The notes: generated from the sequence alone by a model not told the origin. A stretch of 64,000 nucleotides of DNA from Hydrogenophaga sp. PAMC20947 (GCF_004795855.1 NZ_CP039252.1:4402001-4466000); one strand, 5' to 3'; positions 8,408 through 17,228 are shown, counted from the first letter of the stretch. Program-made: numbers and translations.

Positions 8408-8818
8408 ATGTTTCGCCAAATATTTGTCAACCTGCCTGTCAAAGACCTTGCCCGATCCAAAGCGTTTTTCGAATCGCTGGGGCTGAGCTTCAACCCGCGC
8501 TTCACCAACGAGCAGGGCGCGTGTCTGGAGATCGCTGAAAACATCTTCGCCATGTTGCTGGTTGAACCCTTCTTTCAGGGCTTCACTCAAAAACCCATCA
8601 GCGATGCGCACCAAAGCACCGAGGTGTTGATCGCACTCTCGCTTGACAGCCGGGCAGCGGCAGAAGAAGTGGTGCGCAAAGCAGTGGTCGCAGGCGCGAC
8701 CACACCCAACCCTCCGAAGGACCATGGCTTCATGTTTCAGCACGGGTTTGCCGATCTGGATGGCCACCAGTGGGAGGTGTTCTGGATGGACACGGCAGCC
8801 TCGCCCGAGCCGGTTTGA
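8408..8818 (+). CDS. VOC family protein (glyoxalase-like)
   Basis: The 136-residue VOC-fold protein opens IFVNLPVKDLARSKAFFESLGL, the classical first beta-alpha unit of this superfamily. It closes with HGFADLDGHQWEVFWMD, where a conserved metal-ligand Glu would lie. The function is unassigned. AGGAG (8398-8402) precedes the ATG at 8408 by 5 bases; the frame extends upstream into the SRPBCC gene but has no ribosome site there. The sigma-factor gene starts 17 bases after its stop. Confidence 0.82.
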   Translation: MFRQIFVNLPVKDLARSKAFFESLGLSFNPRFTNEQGACLEIAENIFAMLLVEPFFQGFTQKPISDAHQSTEVLIALSLDSRAAAEEVVRKAVVAGATTPNPPKDHGFMFQHGFADLDGHQWEVFWMDTAASPEPV

Positions 8819-8835
8819 ACAGGCGTTGACCGCGC

Positions 8836-10131
8836 GTGCACTCGGTCGTTCACGATGCCATTGCCGCTGTCTGGCGCGCTGAATCGCCCCGCATTGTGGC
8901 GGTGGTGATGCGATGCGTGCGCGACCTGGGTGTGGCCGAAGAGCTCGCACAAGACACGCTGGTCGCCGCGCTGGAGCATTGGCCGATCGACGGTGTTCCG
9001 CGCAACCCGGCGGCCTGGCTCATGACCACAGCCAGGAACCGGGCGCTGGACCACCTGCGCCACCGCCAGATGGCCGGCCAGCGGGAAAACGAGCTGGCGC
9101 TCGACATGCAGGCCATGCAATCTGATCACACCCCTGATTTCTCGGAGGCTCTGGGCGAGTCTCTGCAAGACGATGTCGGCGATGACGTGCTGCGTCTCAT
9201 GTTCATCGCTTGCCATCTGGCGCTCTCAGCCGATGCGCGCGTGGCTTTGACCTTGCGCTTGGTCGCTGGCTTGACAACCCCCGAGATCGCCCGTGCATGC
9301 CTGGTAAGCGAGACCACCATCGCACAGCGGATCGTGCGCGCCAAGCGCGCTTTGGTTGCGGCCCAGGTGCCGTTCGAGCTGCCTCGAGGGGCTGATAGGG
9401 ACCAACGGCTGGCCTCTGTTCTGGCGGTGGTGTACCTGCTGTTCAACGAAGGGTACTCGGCCACCAGCGGACCCCAGTGGGCACGTCCCGATTTGTGTCG
9501 GGAGGCCCTTCGCCTGGGCGAATTGCTGGCCCAGATTGCGCCCGAGGAGCCTGAGGTTCATGGGTTGTTCGCGTTGATGGCGATCCAGGCGTCCCGACTG
9601 CCCGCGCGCGTCAATGAGCTGGGCGCGCCCGTGTTGCTTCGAGACCAGGATCGGCGGCTCTGGGATCGGGCGATGATTCGCCAGGGCCTGGATGCACTGG
9701 CGACGGCCGAGCGGAGCGGAGACCCGTCTGGCAGCTACGCTTTGCAGGCCGCCATCGCCGCGTGCCACGCCCGAGCCCAACGGCCTGAAGACACCGATTG
9801 GGCGCACATGGTGGGCCTGTACGACGCACTGACCGAACTCGAGCCCTCACCTGTGGTGTTGCTCAACCGGGCGGTCGCCTTGGGTATGGCGCAAGGGCCT
9901 GCAGCTGGGCTGGTTGCGATTGAGGTTCTTGCGGATCATCCCGCGTTGCAGCGATACCCCTGGTTTTACAGCGTGAGAGCCGAGTGGCTGGAGCAGCTGG
10001 GGAAAGGGGACCGGGCACGTGCGGACTGGACCCTGGCGGCCACTCTCACCGACAACGAAGCCGAGCGCAGTTTGTTGAATCGCCGTGCCCGGACGGCTGC
10101 CGCGGAGGGGACGACCTCCCGTGCAGACTGA
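8836..10131 (+). CDS. ECF42-type RNA polymerase sigma factor with C-terminal extension
   Basis: The 431-residue protein has sigma region 2 in about residues 8-75 (DLGVAEELAQDTLVAALEHW and AWLMTTARNRALDHLR) and region 4 in about 115-175 (LTTPEIARACLVSETTIAQRIVRAKRAL). A TPR-like C-terminal extension of roughly 240 residues follows, including YLLFNEGYSA and VLLNRAVALGMAQGP, both hallmarks of the ECF41/42-like long sigma factors. The extension, rather than a separate anti-sigma factor, is thought to control activity, and none is encoded here. The GTG at 8836 is chosen because region 2 starts right after it. It probably drives the upstream DGPF/VOC/SRPBCC genes. Confidence 0.92.
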   Translation: MHSVVHDAIAAVWRAESPRIVAVVMRCVRDLGVAEELAQDTLVAALEHWPIDGVPRNPAAWLMTTARNRALDHLRHRQMAGQRENELALDMQAMQSDHTPDFSEALGESLQDDVGDDVLRLMFIACHLALSADARVALTLRLVAGLTTPEIARACLVSETTIAQRIVRAKRALVAAQVPFELPRGADRDQRLASVLAVVYLLFNEGYSATSGPQWARPDLCREALRLGELLAQIAPEEPEVHGLFALMAIQASRLPARVNELGAPVLLRDQDRRLWDRAMIRQGLDALATAERSGDPSGSYALQAAIAACHARAQRPEDTDWAHMVGLYDALTELEPSPVVLLNRAVALGMAQGPAAGLVAIEVLADHPALQRYPWFYSVRAEWLEQLGKGDRARADWTLAATLTDNEAERSLLNRRARTAAAEGTTSRAD

Positions 10132-10251
10132 TTTTTACCCGCAGACGATGGGGGGCTGTGGGACTTGTGGCACGCTAGGGACCTGTACAGGTTCACGGAT
10201 TTGCCGCTCGTCAGCGGCGTGGACCCCTGTGGTTTTGACCGGGTCTTTTTG

Positions 10252-10611
10252 ATGAATGCGCTTAACGTTCTGGGCACGCCATTGATGGCCTGCTCATTTG
10301 ATCCGCTGACCGGCTATTTCCGGGACGGCTGCTGCAACACCGACCACAACGATCTGGGCACCCATGTGGTGTGCGTGCGGTTGACCGCCGAGTTCCTGGT
10401 GTTCTCCCGCGAGCGGGGCAACGACCTCAGCACGCCCCGCCCTGAGTTTCGGTTTGTCGGCTTGCGCCCGGGCGATCGCTGGTGCCTGTGTGCTTTGCGC
10501 TGGCGGGAAGCGCTGCAGGCCGGGGTGGCGCCGCCGGTCAACCTGAGTGCGACCCATGCGCATGCGCTGGAACTGCTCGAAATAGACGACTTGAAGGCGC
10601 ACGCTTTTTAG
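10252..10611 (+). CDS. DUF2237 family protein
   Basis: The 119-residue protein matches the DUF2237 family: NVLGTPLMACSFDPLTGYFRDGCCNTDHNDLGTH-type opening (several Cys and His, suggestive of a metal or disulfide), then CVRLTAEFLVFSRERGNDLSTP and GDRWCLCALRW. No function is known. The ATG at 10252 is chosen because family members begin at NVLG; the open frame reaches 10165. It follows the sigma factor by 120 bp and may be an independent unit. Confidence 0.8.
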   Translation: MNALNVLGTPLMACSFDPLTGYFRDGCCNTDHNDLGTHVVCVRLTAEFLVFSRERGNDLSTPRPEFRFVGLRPGDRWCLCALRWREALQAGVAPPVNLSATHAHALELLEIDDLKAHAF

Positions 10612-10650
10612 GGTTTGTGCCGGGGTGACAGGGCGATCCCGCATATCACG

Positions 10651-11211
10651 TCAAGGCACCAGCCAGCTCAGTTGCCCCCCTTGCCACCGGGCCCGCTGGT
10701 GGCCTGCGCGCGAAAGCGCCAGCCAGTCCATCGATTCAACCTGGGCCATCAAGACGGCCAGGTGATGGGGCGTACCCGCGCGCCCTTCGCCCGGCGCAAC
10801 GGCCGGACGTTCGCTGCCTGGCGAGGCCGGTGTGAGGTAGTCCGCGGCAGACGCTGTTTGTCGAACCCGCTCCCAGGCCGAGTTCACTTCATCGCCTTGT
10901 GTCATCACTTCGAAGCGGGCGCTCACCCGCAGTTGCCATTGCAGTTCGCTGCTCCAGAAGACCAGCGAGGCCATGGCCTGGCCCTGGAGCTCTGCGACCT
11001 TGGCCGAGCGGCGATCGGTGTAGATGCGCAGCTGCAAAGCGCCTGCATCGACCGCACGCAAAACCACCGTGCGTGCTTGTGGCATGCCCAGCGTGTCGGT
11101 CGTGGCGAGCACCGGCGTGCGCCAAGCGTGGCCGCGTTGGGTCACGGCGTGGTCGAGCTCACGCCAGAGGCAGTGGGGCAGGTCGTGGTCGGGGTGTTCT
11201 GTGGTGGACAT
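10651..11211 (-). CDS. pyridoxamine 5'-phosphate oxidase-like flavoprotein
   Basis: The 186-residue protein has a split-barrel FMN-binding fold: FMN-contact-like PQARTVVLRAVD near residue 45, TDRRSAKVAEL, and SLVFWSSELQWQLRVSARFEV in the barrel core. This is the Alr4036-like subgroup of PNPOx homologues rather than PdxH itself, since the C-terminal PdxH signature is not seen (it ends RWQGGQLSWLVP). It probably binds FMN in the cytoplasm; the substrate is unknown. It lies 35 bp after the alcohol dehydrogenase stop on the same strand and may be cotranscribed with it. Confidence 0.82.
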   Translation of the reverse strand: MSTTEHPDHDLPHCLWRELDHAVTQRGHAWRTPVLATTDTLGMPQARTVVLRAVDAGALQLRIYTDRRSAKVAELQGQAMASLVFWSSELQWQLRVSARFEVMTQGDEVNSAWERVRQTASAADYLTPASPGSERPAVAPGEGRAGTPHHLAVLMAQVESMDWLALSRAGHQRARWQGGQLSWLVP

Positions 11212-11246
11212 GCCCCGATTCTGATTCGACCTTCAAAGGCCTGTGG

Positions 11247-12347
11247 TCAGCCGGGTTTGATGGCGACTTTCAACACGCCGTCGCGCTGGTGGGCGAACAG
11301 GTCGTAGGCCTTCGCAATATCATCCAGGGCGTAGTGGTGTGTGACCATTACACCCAGATCGAGCCGACCCGATGCCAGCACGTTCATCAGGCGGCGCATG
11401 CGTTCCTTGCCCCCAGGGCAGAGCGCCGTGTTGATCTTGTGGTCGCCCAACCCCGCGGCAAAGGCCGACAGGGGGATCGTCAGGTCTTCCGAATACACGC
11501 CCAGGCTGGACAGCGTGCCGCCCGGCTTGAGCACCCGCAGCGCCGATGCAAAGGTGCTTTGCAGGCCCAGCGCTTCAATCGAGGCATCTGCACCCCGGCC
11601 GCCCGTGAGCTTCATGATTTCGTCGACCACGTCGCAGGTGTTGTGGTTGAGCGTGATGTCCGCGCCCAGCTGTTTGGAGATGCCCAGGCGGTGGTCGTTG
11701 CCGTCAACCGTGATGATGGTCGAGGCACCCATGAGCCGCGCGCCCGCTGTGGCGCACAAGCCGATCGGCCCTTGCGCAAACACCACCACGGTGTCGCCGA
11801 TGCGGATGTTGGCGTTTTCGGCGCCCCTGAAGCCGGTCGACATGATGTCGGGGCACATCAGCACTTGCTCGTCGGTCAGTCCGTCGGGGATGGGGGCGAG
11901 GTTGGCCTGCGCGTCGGGCACCAGCACATATTCCGCCTGGGTGCCGTCGATCAGGTTGCCAAAACGCCACCCGGCTGTGGCCTTGTAACCGTGGCAACCG
12001 CACAGGCCTTGCGGGACCAGGTAGCTGCCGTCCTGGGACGGCACGCCGTCTTGCGCCGCATACGAGTTGAAGTTGGGGCAGATCGCGCCGGCGATCACAC
12101 GCTGGCCCTCGGTGTAGCCCACCACAGCGCTGCCCAGTTTCTCGATCACGCCCACCGGTTCGTGGCCCACTGTCAAACCCTTGGCGACCGGGTATTCGCC
12201 CTTGAGGATGTGCACATCGGTGCCGCAGATCGTTGTGGTGGTGATCCGCACCAGTGCGTCGTTGGGGCCCACGTCGGGGATGGGCTTGTCGGCCAGTTCG
12301 ATTCGACCGGGTTCAATAAAGATGGCTGCCTTCATCATCCTGGACAT
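11247..12347 (-). CDS. zinc-dependent alcohol dehydrogenase (medium-chain, secondary ADH-like)
   Basis: The 366-residue MDR-family enzyme oxidises alcohols with NAD(P). Catalytic zinc ligands resemble those of the Clostridium/Thermoanaerobacter secondary alcohol dehydrogenases: Cys in TTICGTDVH, His in TVGHEP, and Asp in CPDIMSTGFRGAENA. The Rossmann motif is VVVFAQGPIGLCATAGARLMG. The four structural-zinc Cys are not arranged as in horse-liver ADH. AGGAGG lies 6 bases before the ATG at 12347, which fixes the start; the longer frame to 12431 is rejected. It is divergent from a dicarboxylate symporter gene. Confidence 0.9.
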   Translation of the reverse strand: MSRMMKAAIFIEPGRIELADKPIPDVGPNDALVRITTTTICGTDVHILKGEYPVAKGLTVGHEPVGVIEKLGSAVVGYTEGQRVIAGAICPNFNSYAAQDGVPSQDGSYLVPQGLCGCHGYKATAGWRFGNLIDGTQAEYVLVPDAQANLAPIPDGLTDEQVLMCPDIMSTGFRGAENANIRIGDTVVVFAQGPIGLCATAGARLMGASTIITVDGNDHRLGISKQLGADITLNHNTCDVVDEIMKLTGGRGADASIEALGLQSTFASALRVLKPGGTLSSLGVYSEDLTIPLSAFAAGLGDHKINTALCPGGKERMRRLMNVLASGRLDLGVMVTHHYALDDIAKAYDLFAHQRDGVLKVAIKPG

Positions 12348-12515
12348 GGTGACCTCCTGTAGCGGGTGAAACGAACCAGTTTGGCGCTGGCCACTTGGCC
12401 GGGCATTGATCTGCATCAGGAAACCCCGCACCCGGGGCTCCGCGAGGCGAAGGTTTTGGCGGCGGTCTCCCGCTATGCTGGAGTGACCAGCCAGCCTTCA
12501 ACGCAGGAGCCGCCC

Positions 12516-13868
12516 TTGTTTTCATTGCCCATCACCACCCAACCCTCCATCGGTCGCCTCGCCGCCCGCCTCAGCGGCCTGGTGCGCGCGCGGTTGTGGC
12601 TGCAGGTGCTGGTGGCCATGGCGATCGGGGTTGGGCTGGGCATGGCCATCGGCCCCACCGGCGGCTGGCTGGCGCCTGACATGGCCCTGCTGGTGAGCAA
12701 TTGGCTGGCCATGCCGGGCTACCTGTTTCTCGCGATGGTGCAGATGATCGTCATTCCATTGGTGGTGGCTTCCATCATTCTGGGCATGACCAGCTCGCGC
12801 GACCTGCAGCAACTGCGCAGCATGGGCTTGCGAACCGGTCTGTTTTTCCTGTTCACCACCGTGGTCGCCGCATTGCTGGGTCTGGGGATGGCATTGGTTG
12901 TGCAGCCGGGCGACTACCTGCAAGTGGCCCAGTTGCCAGCCTCGGCCGCCACCCAGGCCGCAGCCCAAGCGCCCTCGCTGGCCACCTTGCCCACGCAGCT
13001 GGTGCGCATCGTGCCCACCAATCCGCTGCAGGCCAGTGTGGAGCAGAACATGCTGCAGGTCGTGGTCTTTTCGATCTTTGTGGGGGTGGCGCTGGTCACG
13101 ATGGAGCGAAAACTGGCCCAGCCGCTGCTGGATTTGCTGGGTGCTGTGCAGGAAGTGAGCATGGTGGTGGTGCGTTGGGCCATGTACCTGGTGCCTGCGG
13201 CGGTGCTGGGCCTGATGACGCAACTCACCGCCCGCATGGGCCTGGATGCGCTGCTCGGCATGGGTGTGTATGTGGCCACGGTGCTGGGCGCGTTGCTGCT
13301 GGCTTTTGCGTTCCTGATGGGGGTGTATGCCCTGGGGCGGCGCCGTTCGCCCTGGGCGTTTCTGCGCGGCTGCCGCGATGTGTTGCTGCTGGCGTTTTCC
13401 ACCTCCAGCTCGGCTGCGGTGATGCCGCTCACCATCCGCACCGCTGAAGAGGCCCTGGGCGTGCGGCCTGGGGTATCGCGGTTTGTGATCCCGTTGGGGA
13501 CCACCATCAACATGGCGGGTACAGCGCTGTACCAAGTGATCGCCACCCTGTTTCTGGCCCAGGTTTACCAGGTGGACGTGGGTCTCTCGGGTCTGCTGCT
13601 GGTGGTCGTGCTGGCGGTGGGTGCGTCGATTGGTTCTCCTGGCACGCCAGGCGTTGGCATTGTCATTCTGGCCATGATGCTGGGCACGGTGGGGATACCG
13701 GCCGAAGGGATCGCCCTCATCATTGGCGTCGACCGCATTCTGGACATGAGCCGCACCACGCTCAATGTGGCAGGGGACCTGGTGGCGGCCAGTGTGATCG
13801 ATGAAAGCATGGGTGTGGTTGCTCCCGAGGCAACGACGCTGCCCGGAGAGACCGCGCCACTGGGCTGA
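12516..13868 (+). CDS. dicarboxylate/amino acid:cation symporter (DAACS family)
   Basis: This 450-residue inner-membrane protein has the DAACS (GltP/DctA) fold of about eight helices and two hairpins. Visible signatures are MVQMIVIPLVVASIILGM near the N-terminal third, the serine-rich reentrant loop AFSTSSSAAVMPLTIRTAE, and GTTINMAGTALYQVIATLF (the NMxGT sodium/substrate motif). Then come IGSPGTPGVGIVI and the binding-site helix GVDRILDMSRTTLNVAGDLV. It imports dicarboxylates or acidic amino acids with Na+ or H+. AGGAG (12505-12509) sits 6 bases before a TTG at 12516, which is preferred over the longer GTG frame from 12366. Confidence 0.92.
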   Translation: MFSLPITTQPSIGRLAARLSGLVRARLWLQVLVAMAIGVGLGMAIGPTGGWLAPDMALLVSNWLAMPGYLFLAMVQMIVIPLVVASIILGMTSSRDLQQLRSMGLRTGLFFLFTTVVAALLGLGMALVVQPGDYLQVAQLPASAATQAAAQAPSLATLPTQLVRIVPTNPLQASVEQNMLQVVVFSIFVGVALVTMERKLAQPLLDLLGAVQEVSMVVVRWAMYLVPAAVLGLMTQLTARMGLDALLGMGVYVATVLGALLLAFAFLMGVYALGRRRSPWAFLRGCRDVLLLAFSTSSSAAVMPLTIRTAEEALGVRPGVSRFVIPLGTTINMAGTALYQVIATLFLAQVYQVDVGLSGLLLVVVLAVGASIGSPGTPGVGIVILAMMLGTVGIPAEGIALIIGVDRILDMSRTTLNVAGDLVAASVIDESMGVVAPEATTLPGETAPLG

Positions 13869-13960
13869 TGCGCCGCCAAACCGGCGCGTCAGCCGGATTC
13901 TTGTTAGGCTGAGGTTCTGGCTTGCGCCTTTGACGGCAGCCCTTGAAGAGACCTTGTTCC

Positions 13961-15100
13961 ATGAAATCATTTGGTCAACGCGCCACAGGCGTTCGCTTGG
14001 AGCGCATGCGCGCTTCTCCCCTCTGGCGGGACGGCGGTTTTCGCAATCTGCACCCCATTGAAGCCGGTCTGCGCGACCCATCGGTGCCCATGCCGTCGGT
14101 GAAGGACTTCCTGTGGGGTGGCGAGCGTCGAACGCCTGAGGTCCCCTTGCCCTCGTTCGATCCCCGCGAGGCCTGGAGCCGCAACGCCATCAGCGGTCTG
14201 CGCGCCACCTGGCTGGGGCATTCCACCGTGTTGCTGGAAATGGACGGATGCCGGGTGCTGACCGATCCCGTCTGGGGAACCCGCGCTTCACCTTTTCGCT
14301 TGCTGGGGCCCAAGCGCTTCCAGCCGGTTCCCTTGCGGCTGCGGGATGTGCCCGATGTCGATGTGGTGGTGATTTCGCACGACCATTACGACCATCTCGA
14401 TTACCCCACCATCCGGGCGCTGGCGGGCCAGAGTCGGGTTCCGTTCGTGACCTCGCTGGGGGTGGGCGCGCATTTGCAGGCCTGGGGTGTGGCACCCGAG
14501 CGCATCACCGAGCTGGATTGGTGGGAGTCTCACCGCGTCCCAGGCACGGGGTTGACGGTGACCGCGGCACCTTCGCAGCATTTTTCAGGCCGTGGACTCA
14601 AAGACCGCAATGCCACCCTCTGGTCGTCCATGGTCATGCGCACCGATCGCCACAGCGTATTTTTCAGTGGCGACACGGGGTTGACGGCCGAGTACGCGTT
14701 GATCCGCGAGCGCTTGGGACCGTTTGATCTGGTGATGCTGGAGGTGGGTGCGTTTCACCCCGCGTGGGGCGATATCCACCTCGGTCCGCTCAACGCCCTT
14801 AAAGCGCACCAGCTTCTGGGCGGCGGTGCTTTTCTGCCTGTGCATTGGGGAACCTTCAGCCTGGCCATGCACGCCTGGGACGAGCCGGCCAATACCCTGT
14901 TGGCCAACGCGCCTTCGCGTGATGCCCTCGTGATGCCCCGGCTGGGTGAAGCGGTGGAGCCGAAGGAGCAACGGTCTGCGAAGGCCTGGTGGCGCCAGGG
15001 CGGATCAGAGGAAGCGCATCCTGCCGAAGTGGAAAAACCCAAGGAGCCGACCCAGACCATGGCCGTGCAGGAGCGGGATTTGCCCTGGCCACTGGATTGA
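13961..15100 (+). CDS. MBL-fold metallohydrolase (NAPE-PLD/UlaG-like)
   Basis: The 379-residue protein contains a metallo-beta-lactamase fold with the metal-binding motif ISHDHYDHLD (HxHxDH). Further ligands are in SQHFSGR, FSGDTGL and LPVHWGTF. It is close in layout to NAPE-PLD-type hydrolases and E. coli RomA-like proteins, which hydrolyse phosphodiesters or lactone-like substrates; its actual substrate is unknown. The last 17 codons (15051-15100) are a copy of an intergenic repeat also found at 16039-16088, so the charged C-terminal tail (from about residue 325) is probably not part of the fold. The ATG at 13961 has only a weak ribosome site. Confidence 0.85.
   Translation: MKSFGQRATGVRLERMRASPLWRDGGFRNLHPIEAGLRDPSVPMPSVKDFLWGGERRTPEVPLPSFDPREAWSRNAISGLRATWLGHSTVLLEMDGCRVLTDPVWGTRASPFRLLGPKRFQPVPLRLRDVPDVDVVVISHDHYDHLDYPTIRALAGQSRVPFVTSLGVGAHLQAWGVAPERITELDWWESHRVPGTGLTVTAAPSQHFSGRGLKDRNATLWSSMVMRTDRHSVFFSGDTGLTAEYALIRERLGPFDLVMLEVGAFHPAWGDIHLGPLNALKAHQLLGGGAFLPVHWGTFSLAMHAWDEPANTLLANAPSRDALVMPRLGEAVEPKEQRSAKAWWRQGGSEEAHPAEVEKPKEPTQTMAVQERDLPWPLD
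15051..15100 (+). repeat. 50-bp dispersed repeat, copy inside the MBL-hydrolase gene
   Basis: This copy matches 16039-16088 at 45 of 50 positions, including the shared CCCAGACCATGGCC start and CTGGATTGA end. Here the TGA of the repeat is used as the stop codon of the MBL-fold gene, so the repeat encodes its last residues. Confidence 0.75.
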
Positions 15101-15218
15101 AGGCGTGGCTTCGATGGGGTGCTTGTTGCACCGAGGAGCTGGGGGTGGGCGTGGGGTGAGGCCTCTTCATATTCAGTTAATGCGTACGGATCAATATGGC
15201 GCCAACTGCGGAGCCCCC

Positions 15219-15791
15219 ATGCCAAAGACCTCATCCATCCGTTACGACACGCTCAGCATCGCCTTTCATTGGGTCACAGCCATTGCCGTGCTCGCCGCGT
15301 TTATCTTGGGCCCAGGGGGATTCGGTCGCCTGTTGCACCAGGGCATTGATCCCGGTACCCAGCTTGATATCCTCTGGCACGAGTCGCTGGGCATCCTGAT
15401 TTTTGCGATGACGGCGCTGCGGCTGCTGTGGACCGCGGTGCGACCCACTGCGCCACAGGTGGCGATGTCGAGTCGGCTGCGGCTGGTGAGCCAGCTTGTG
15501 CACCTGCTGCTCTGGACCTTGTTGTTGATCACCCCCATCACCGCTCTTCTGACGTTGGGCAGCGAGGGCGCTCCATTGACGTTGCTGGGCGGCCTGCGGG
15601 TCGAGAAGCTGGGCTTGGTAGCGGATTCTTTTCTGGCTCCGCTGGCCGATTGGGGCGATGTGCACAGCCTGCTCGGCGACGCGATCATCTGGCTGGCGGG
15701 TCTGCATGCAGTGGCTGCGGTTTTTCACCACCTGAAGCTCAAGGATGGTGTTCTGGTCACGATGGTGCCCTGGATCAAGGCGCCTAAGTAG
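15219..15791 (+). CDS. cytochrome b561 family protein
   Basis: The 190-residue integral membrane protein has four hydrophobic helices typical of bacterial cytochrome b561 (CybB-like), a di-heme b-type electron carrier in the inner membrane. Candidate heme ligands are His in FHWVTAIAV (helix 1), HESLG (helix 2), QLVHLLLW (helix 3) and GLHAVAAVFHHLKLKDGVL (helix 4). The last motif, HHxxxKDG, is characteristic of the family. GGAG lies 5 bases before the ATG at 15219. Electrons probably come from or go to the quinone pool. Confidence 0.9.
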   Translation: MPKTSSIRYDTLSIAFHWVTAIAVLAAFILGPGGFGRLLHQGIDPGTQLDILWHESLGILIFAMTALRLLWTAVRPTAPQVAMSSRLRLVSQLVHLLLWTLLLITPITALLTLGSEGAPLTLLGGLRVEKLGLVADSFLAPLADWGDVHSLLGDAIIWLAGLHAVAAVFHHLKLKDGVLVTMVPWIKAPK

Positions 15792-16149
15792 TGAGCTGAT
15801 CGACCGGATGGGTCGGACCCGGTCGCGATCCTCGGCGGCGATTCTTAGCCAGGCCCCCCGTTGAAAGGGGAAGGTCAATCGCCCATGGGCCCGACTGGAG
15901 ACACCGACTCAACAGGCTGCGGCCCCGGCTGGTTGAAGCGTTGGGAGTCCAACAGGCAAACATCTGCGAAGGGCTGGAAACGCCAAGGTGGGCGAGGGCT
16001 GGCTCGGTTTGCAGCGGCGACAAAGCCCGAAGGGCCCGCCCAGACCATGGCCTTGCGGGAGCGGGGTTTGCCCTGACCGCTGGATTGACGCCGCCGGGGG
16101 GCGGCGCGGACCAGGCATCAAGACAAGGGCTTGCGCTACCATCGGGCGT
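15792..16149. other. intergenic region with repeats, no gene seen
   Basis: No convincing coding sequence is present. It holds a CCCCCG...GGGG type inverted segment near 15852-15872 that resembles the element after the thiolase gene, and the second copy of the 50-bp repeat at 16039-16088. The last bases run into the promoter and operator of the lacI-type gene. Confidence 0.6.
16039..16088 (+). repeat. 50-bp dispersed repeat, intergenic copy
   Basis: It is 45/50 identical to 15051-15100, in the same orientation, 938 bp downstream of it. Here it is non-coding, lying 87 bp before the start of the PtxS-like regulator gene. Confidence 0.75.
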
Positions 16150-16161
16150 GAAACTGGTTTC
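16150..16161. promoter_or_regulatory. PtxS-like operator in front of the regulator gene
   Basis: GAAACTGGTTTC differs by one base from the perfect palindrome GAAACCGGTTTC found twice before the ABC operon. It is 14 bases upstream of the regulator's ATG, where binding would block its own transcription or translation start. The inferred role is autoregulation. Confidence 0.7.
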
Positions 16162-16175
16162 CGACACGCATCCTC

Positions 16176-17228
16176 ATGAAAATACTGCCCCCGACGCCTG
16201 AAAAGCACGAAGTTCGCGTCACGATCGACGACGTTGCCCGATTGGCCGGCGTGTCCAAAGCGACCGTCTCGCGTTTTCTCAACCACCGCACCACGCGCTT
16301 GTCGCCCGAGATCGCCATGCGGGTGGAGAAGGCTGTTGCCGAGCTGTCTTACATGCCAAGCCCCATGGCCCAGGCGCTCAAACGGGGGCGCTCCCGGCTG
16401 CTGGGGTTGGTGGTGGCGGACATCACCAATCCGTTTTCAGTGGCAGTGTTGCGCGGAGCGGAGAAGGCCGCGCAACAGGCGGGCTACCTGGTGATGTTGT
16501 TCAATCTGGGCAATGCCAGCGAGCGCGAGCGCGAGGGCATCGAGGCGTTGGCCTCGTACCAGGTCGAGGGGTTCATCCTGAACACGCTGGGCGCAGACCC
16601 CTCGGTCGCCAGCGCACTGGCACGCCACCGCAAACCGGCCGTGCTGGTGGACCGCAAGCTGACGGGTTTGCAGGCCGATTTCGTGTCCTTGGACAACGCG
16701 GATGCCGTGCGCCAGGCGGTCACCCACCTGCTGGACAACGGGTGGCGGGAGCTGCTCTACGTGACCGAGCCTGTGGTGGGCGTGAGCCCAAGGATCGAGC
16801 GCGAGGCGGCTTTCCGGGACGTGGTGGCAGGGCGGAAAAAAGAGGTGGGTGCCCGTGTGATCGAGGCCGCCGAAGACGACGACGCCGCTCTGGATCAGGC
16901 CTTGCGTGATTTGATGCAGCGCGGGGGCCAGCGGCCCAAAGCCGTGCTGGCCAGCAACGCCCGAACCTCGTTGCGCGTGGCTTCGGCTGTGGCCCGCCTG
17001 GGGTGGGCGCTGGGTCATGAAATCGGTTTTGTGGGTATCGATGAAACCGAGTGGGCGCCCTTGATCGGCCCCGGCCTGACCACGATCGAGCAACCCACCG
17101 AAGAGATTGGCCGGATCGCCGTGAGTTGTCTGCTTGAGCGCATCCAGGGCCAGGATCTGGAGCCCAGGCAAGTGCTGCTGACCGGTCGCCTGAAGCCACG
17201 CGGGTCTTCGCAGCCCACTCCGTCTTGA
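16176..17228 (+). CDS. ptxS: LacI-family transcriptional regulator, PtxS-like
   Basis: The 350-residue protein has an N-terminal LacI helix-turn-helix at about residues 16-35 (TIDDVARLAGVSKATVSRFL), a hinge helix (PSPMAQALKRGRSRLLG) and a periplasmic-binding-protein-like effector domain beginning GLVVADITNPFSVAVLRGAE. In Pseudomonas, PtxS represses 2-ketogluconate genes and is released by 2-ketogluconate; its operator is TGAAACCGGTTTCA. Matching palindromes here lie before this gene and before the downstream operon that contains kguE/K/D-like genes. The name is an inference from operator plus neighbourhood, not from a sequence search. Confidence 0.82.
   Translation: MKILPPTPEKHEVRVTIDDVARLAGVSKATVSRFLNHRTTRLSPEIAMRVEKAVAELSYMPSPMAQALKRGRSRLLGLVVADITNPFSVAVLRGAEKAAQQAGYLVMLFNLGNASEREREGIEALASYQVEGFILNTLGADPSVASALARHRKPAVLVDRKLTGLQADFVSLDNADAVRQAVTHLLDNGWRELLYVTEPVVGVSPRIEREAAFRDVVAGRKKEVGARVIEAAEDDDAALDQALRDLMQRGGQRPKAVLASNARTSLRVASAVARLGWALGHEIGFVGIDETEWAPLIGPGLTTIEQPTEEIGRIAVSCLLERIQGQDLEPRQVLLTGRLKPRGSSQPTPS

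Noticed and set aside
13878..13893. CCGGC/GCCGG hairpin after the symporter gene as a terminator.
   Set aside because: Five-base-pair stem without a T-tract; too weak.
12522..14081. 519-codon minus-strand open frame over the dicarboxylate symporter gene.
   Set aside because: Its product is rich in His, Gln, Arg and Gly with no domain, a typical GC-rich antisense shadow; the plus-strand frame has clear DAACS motifs.
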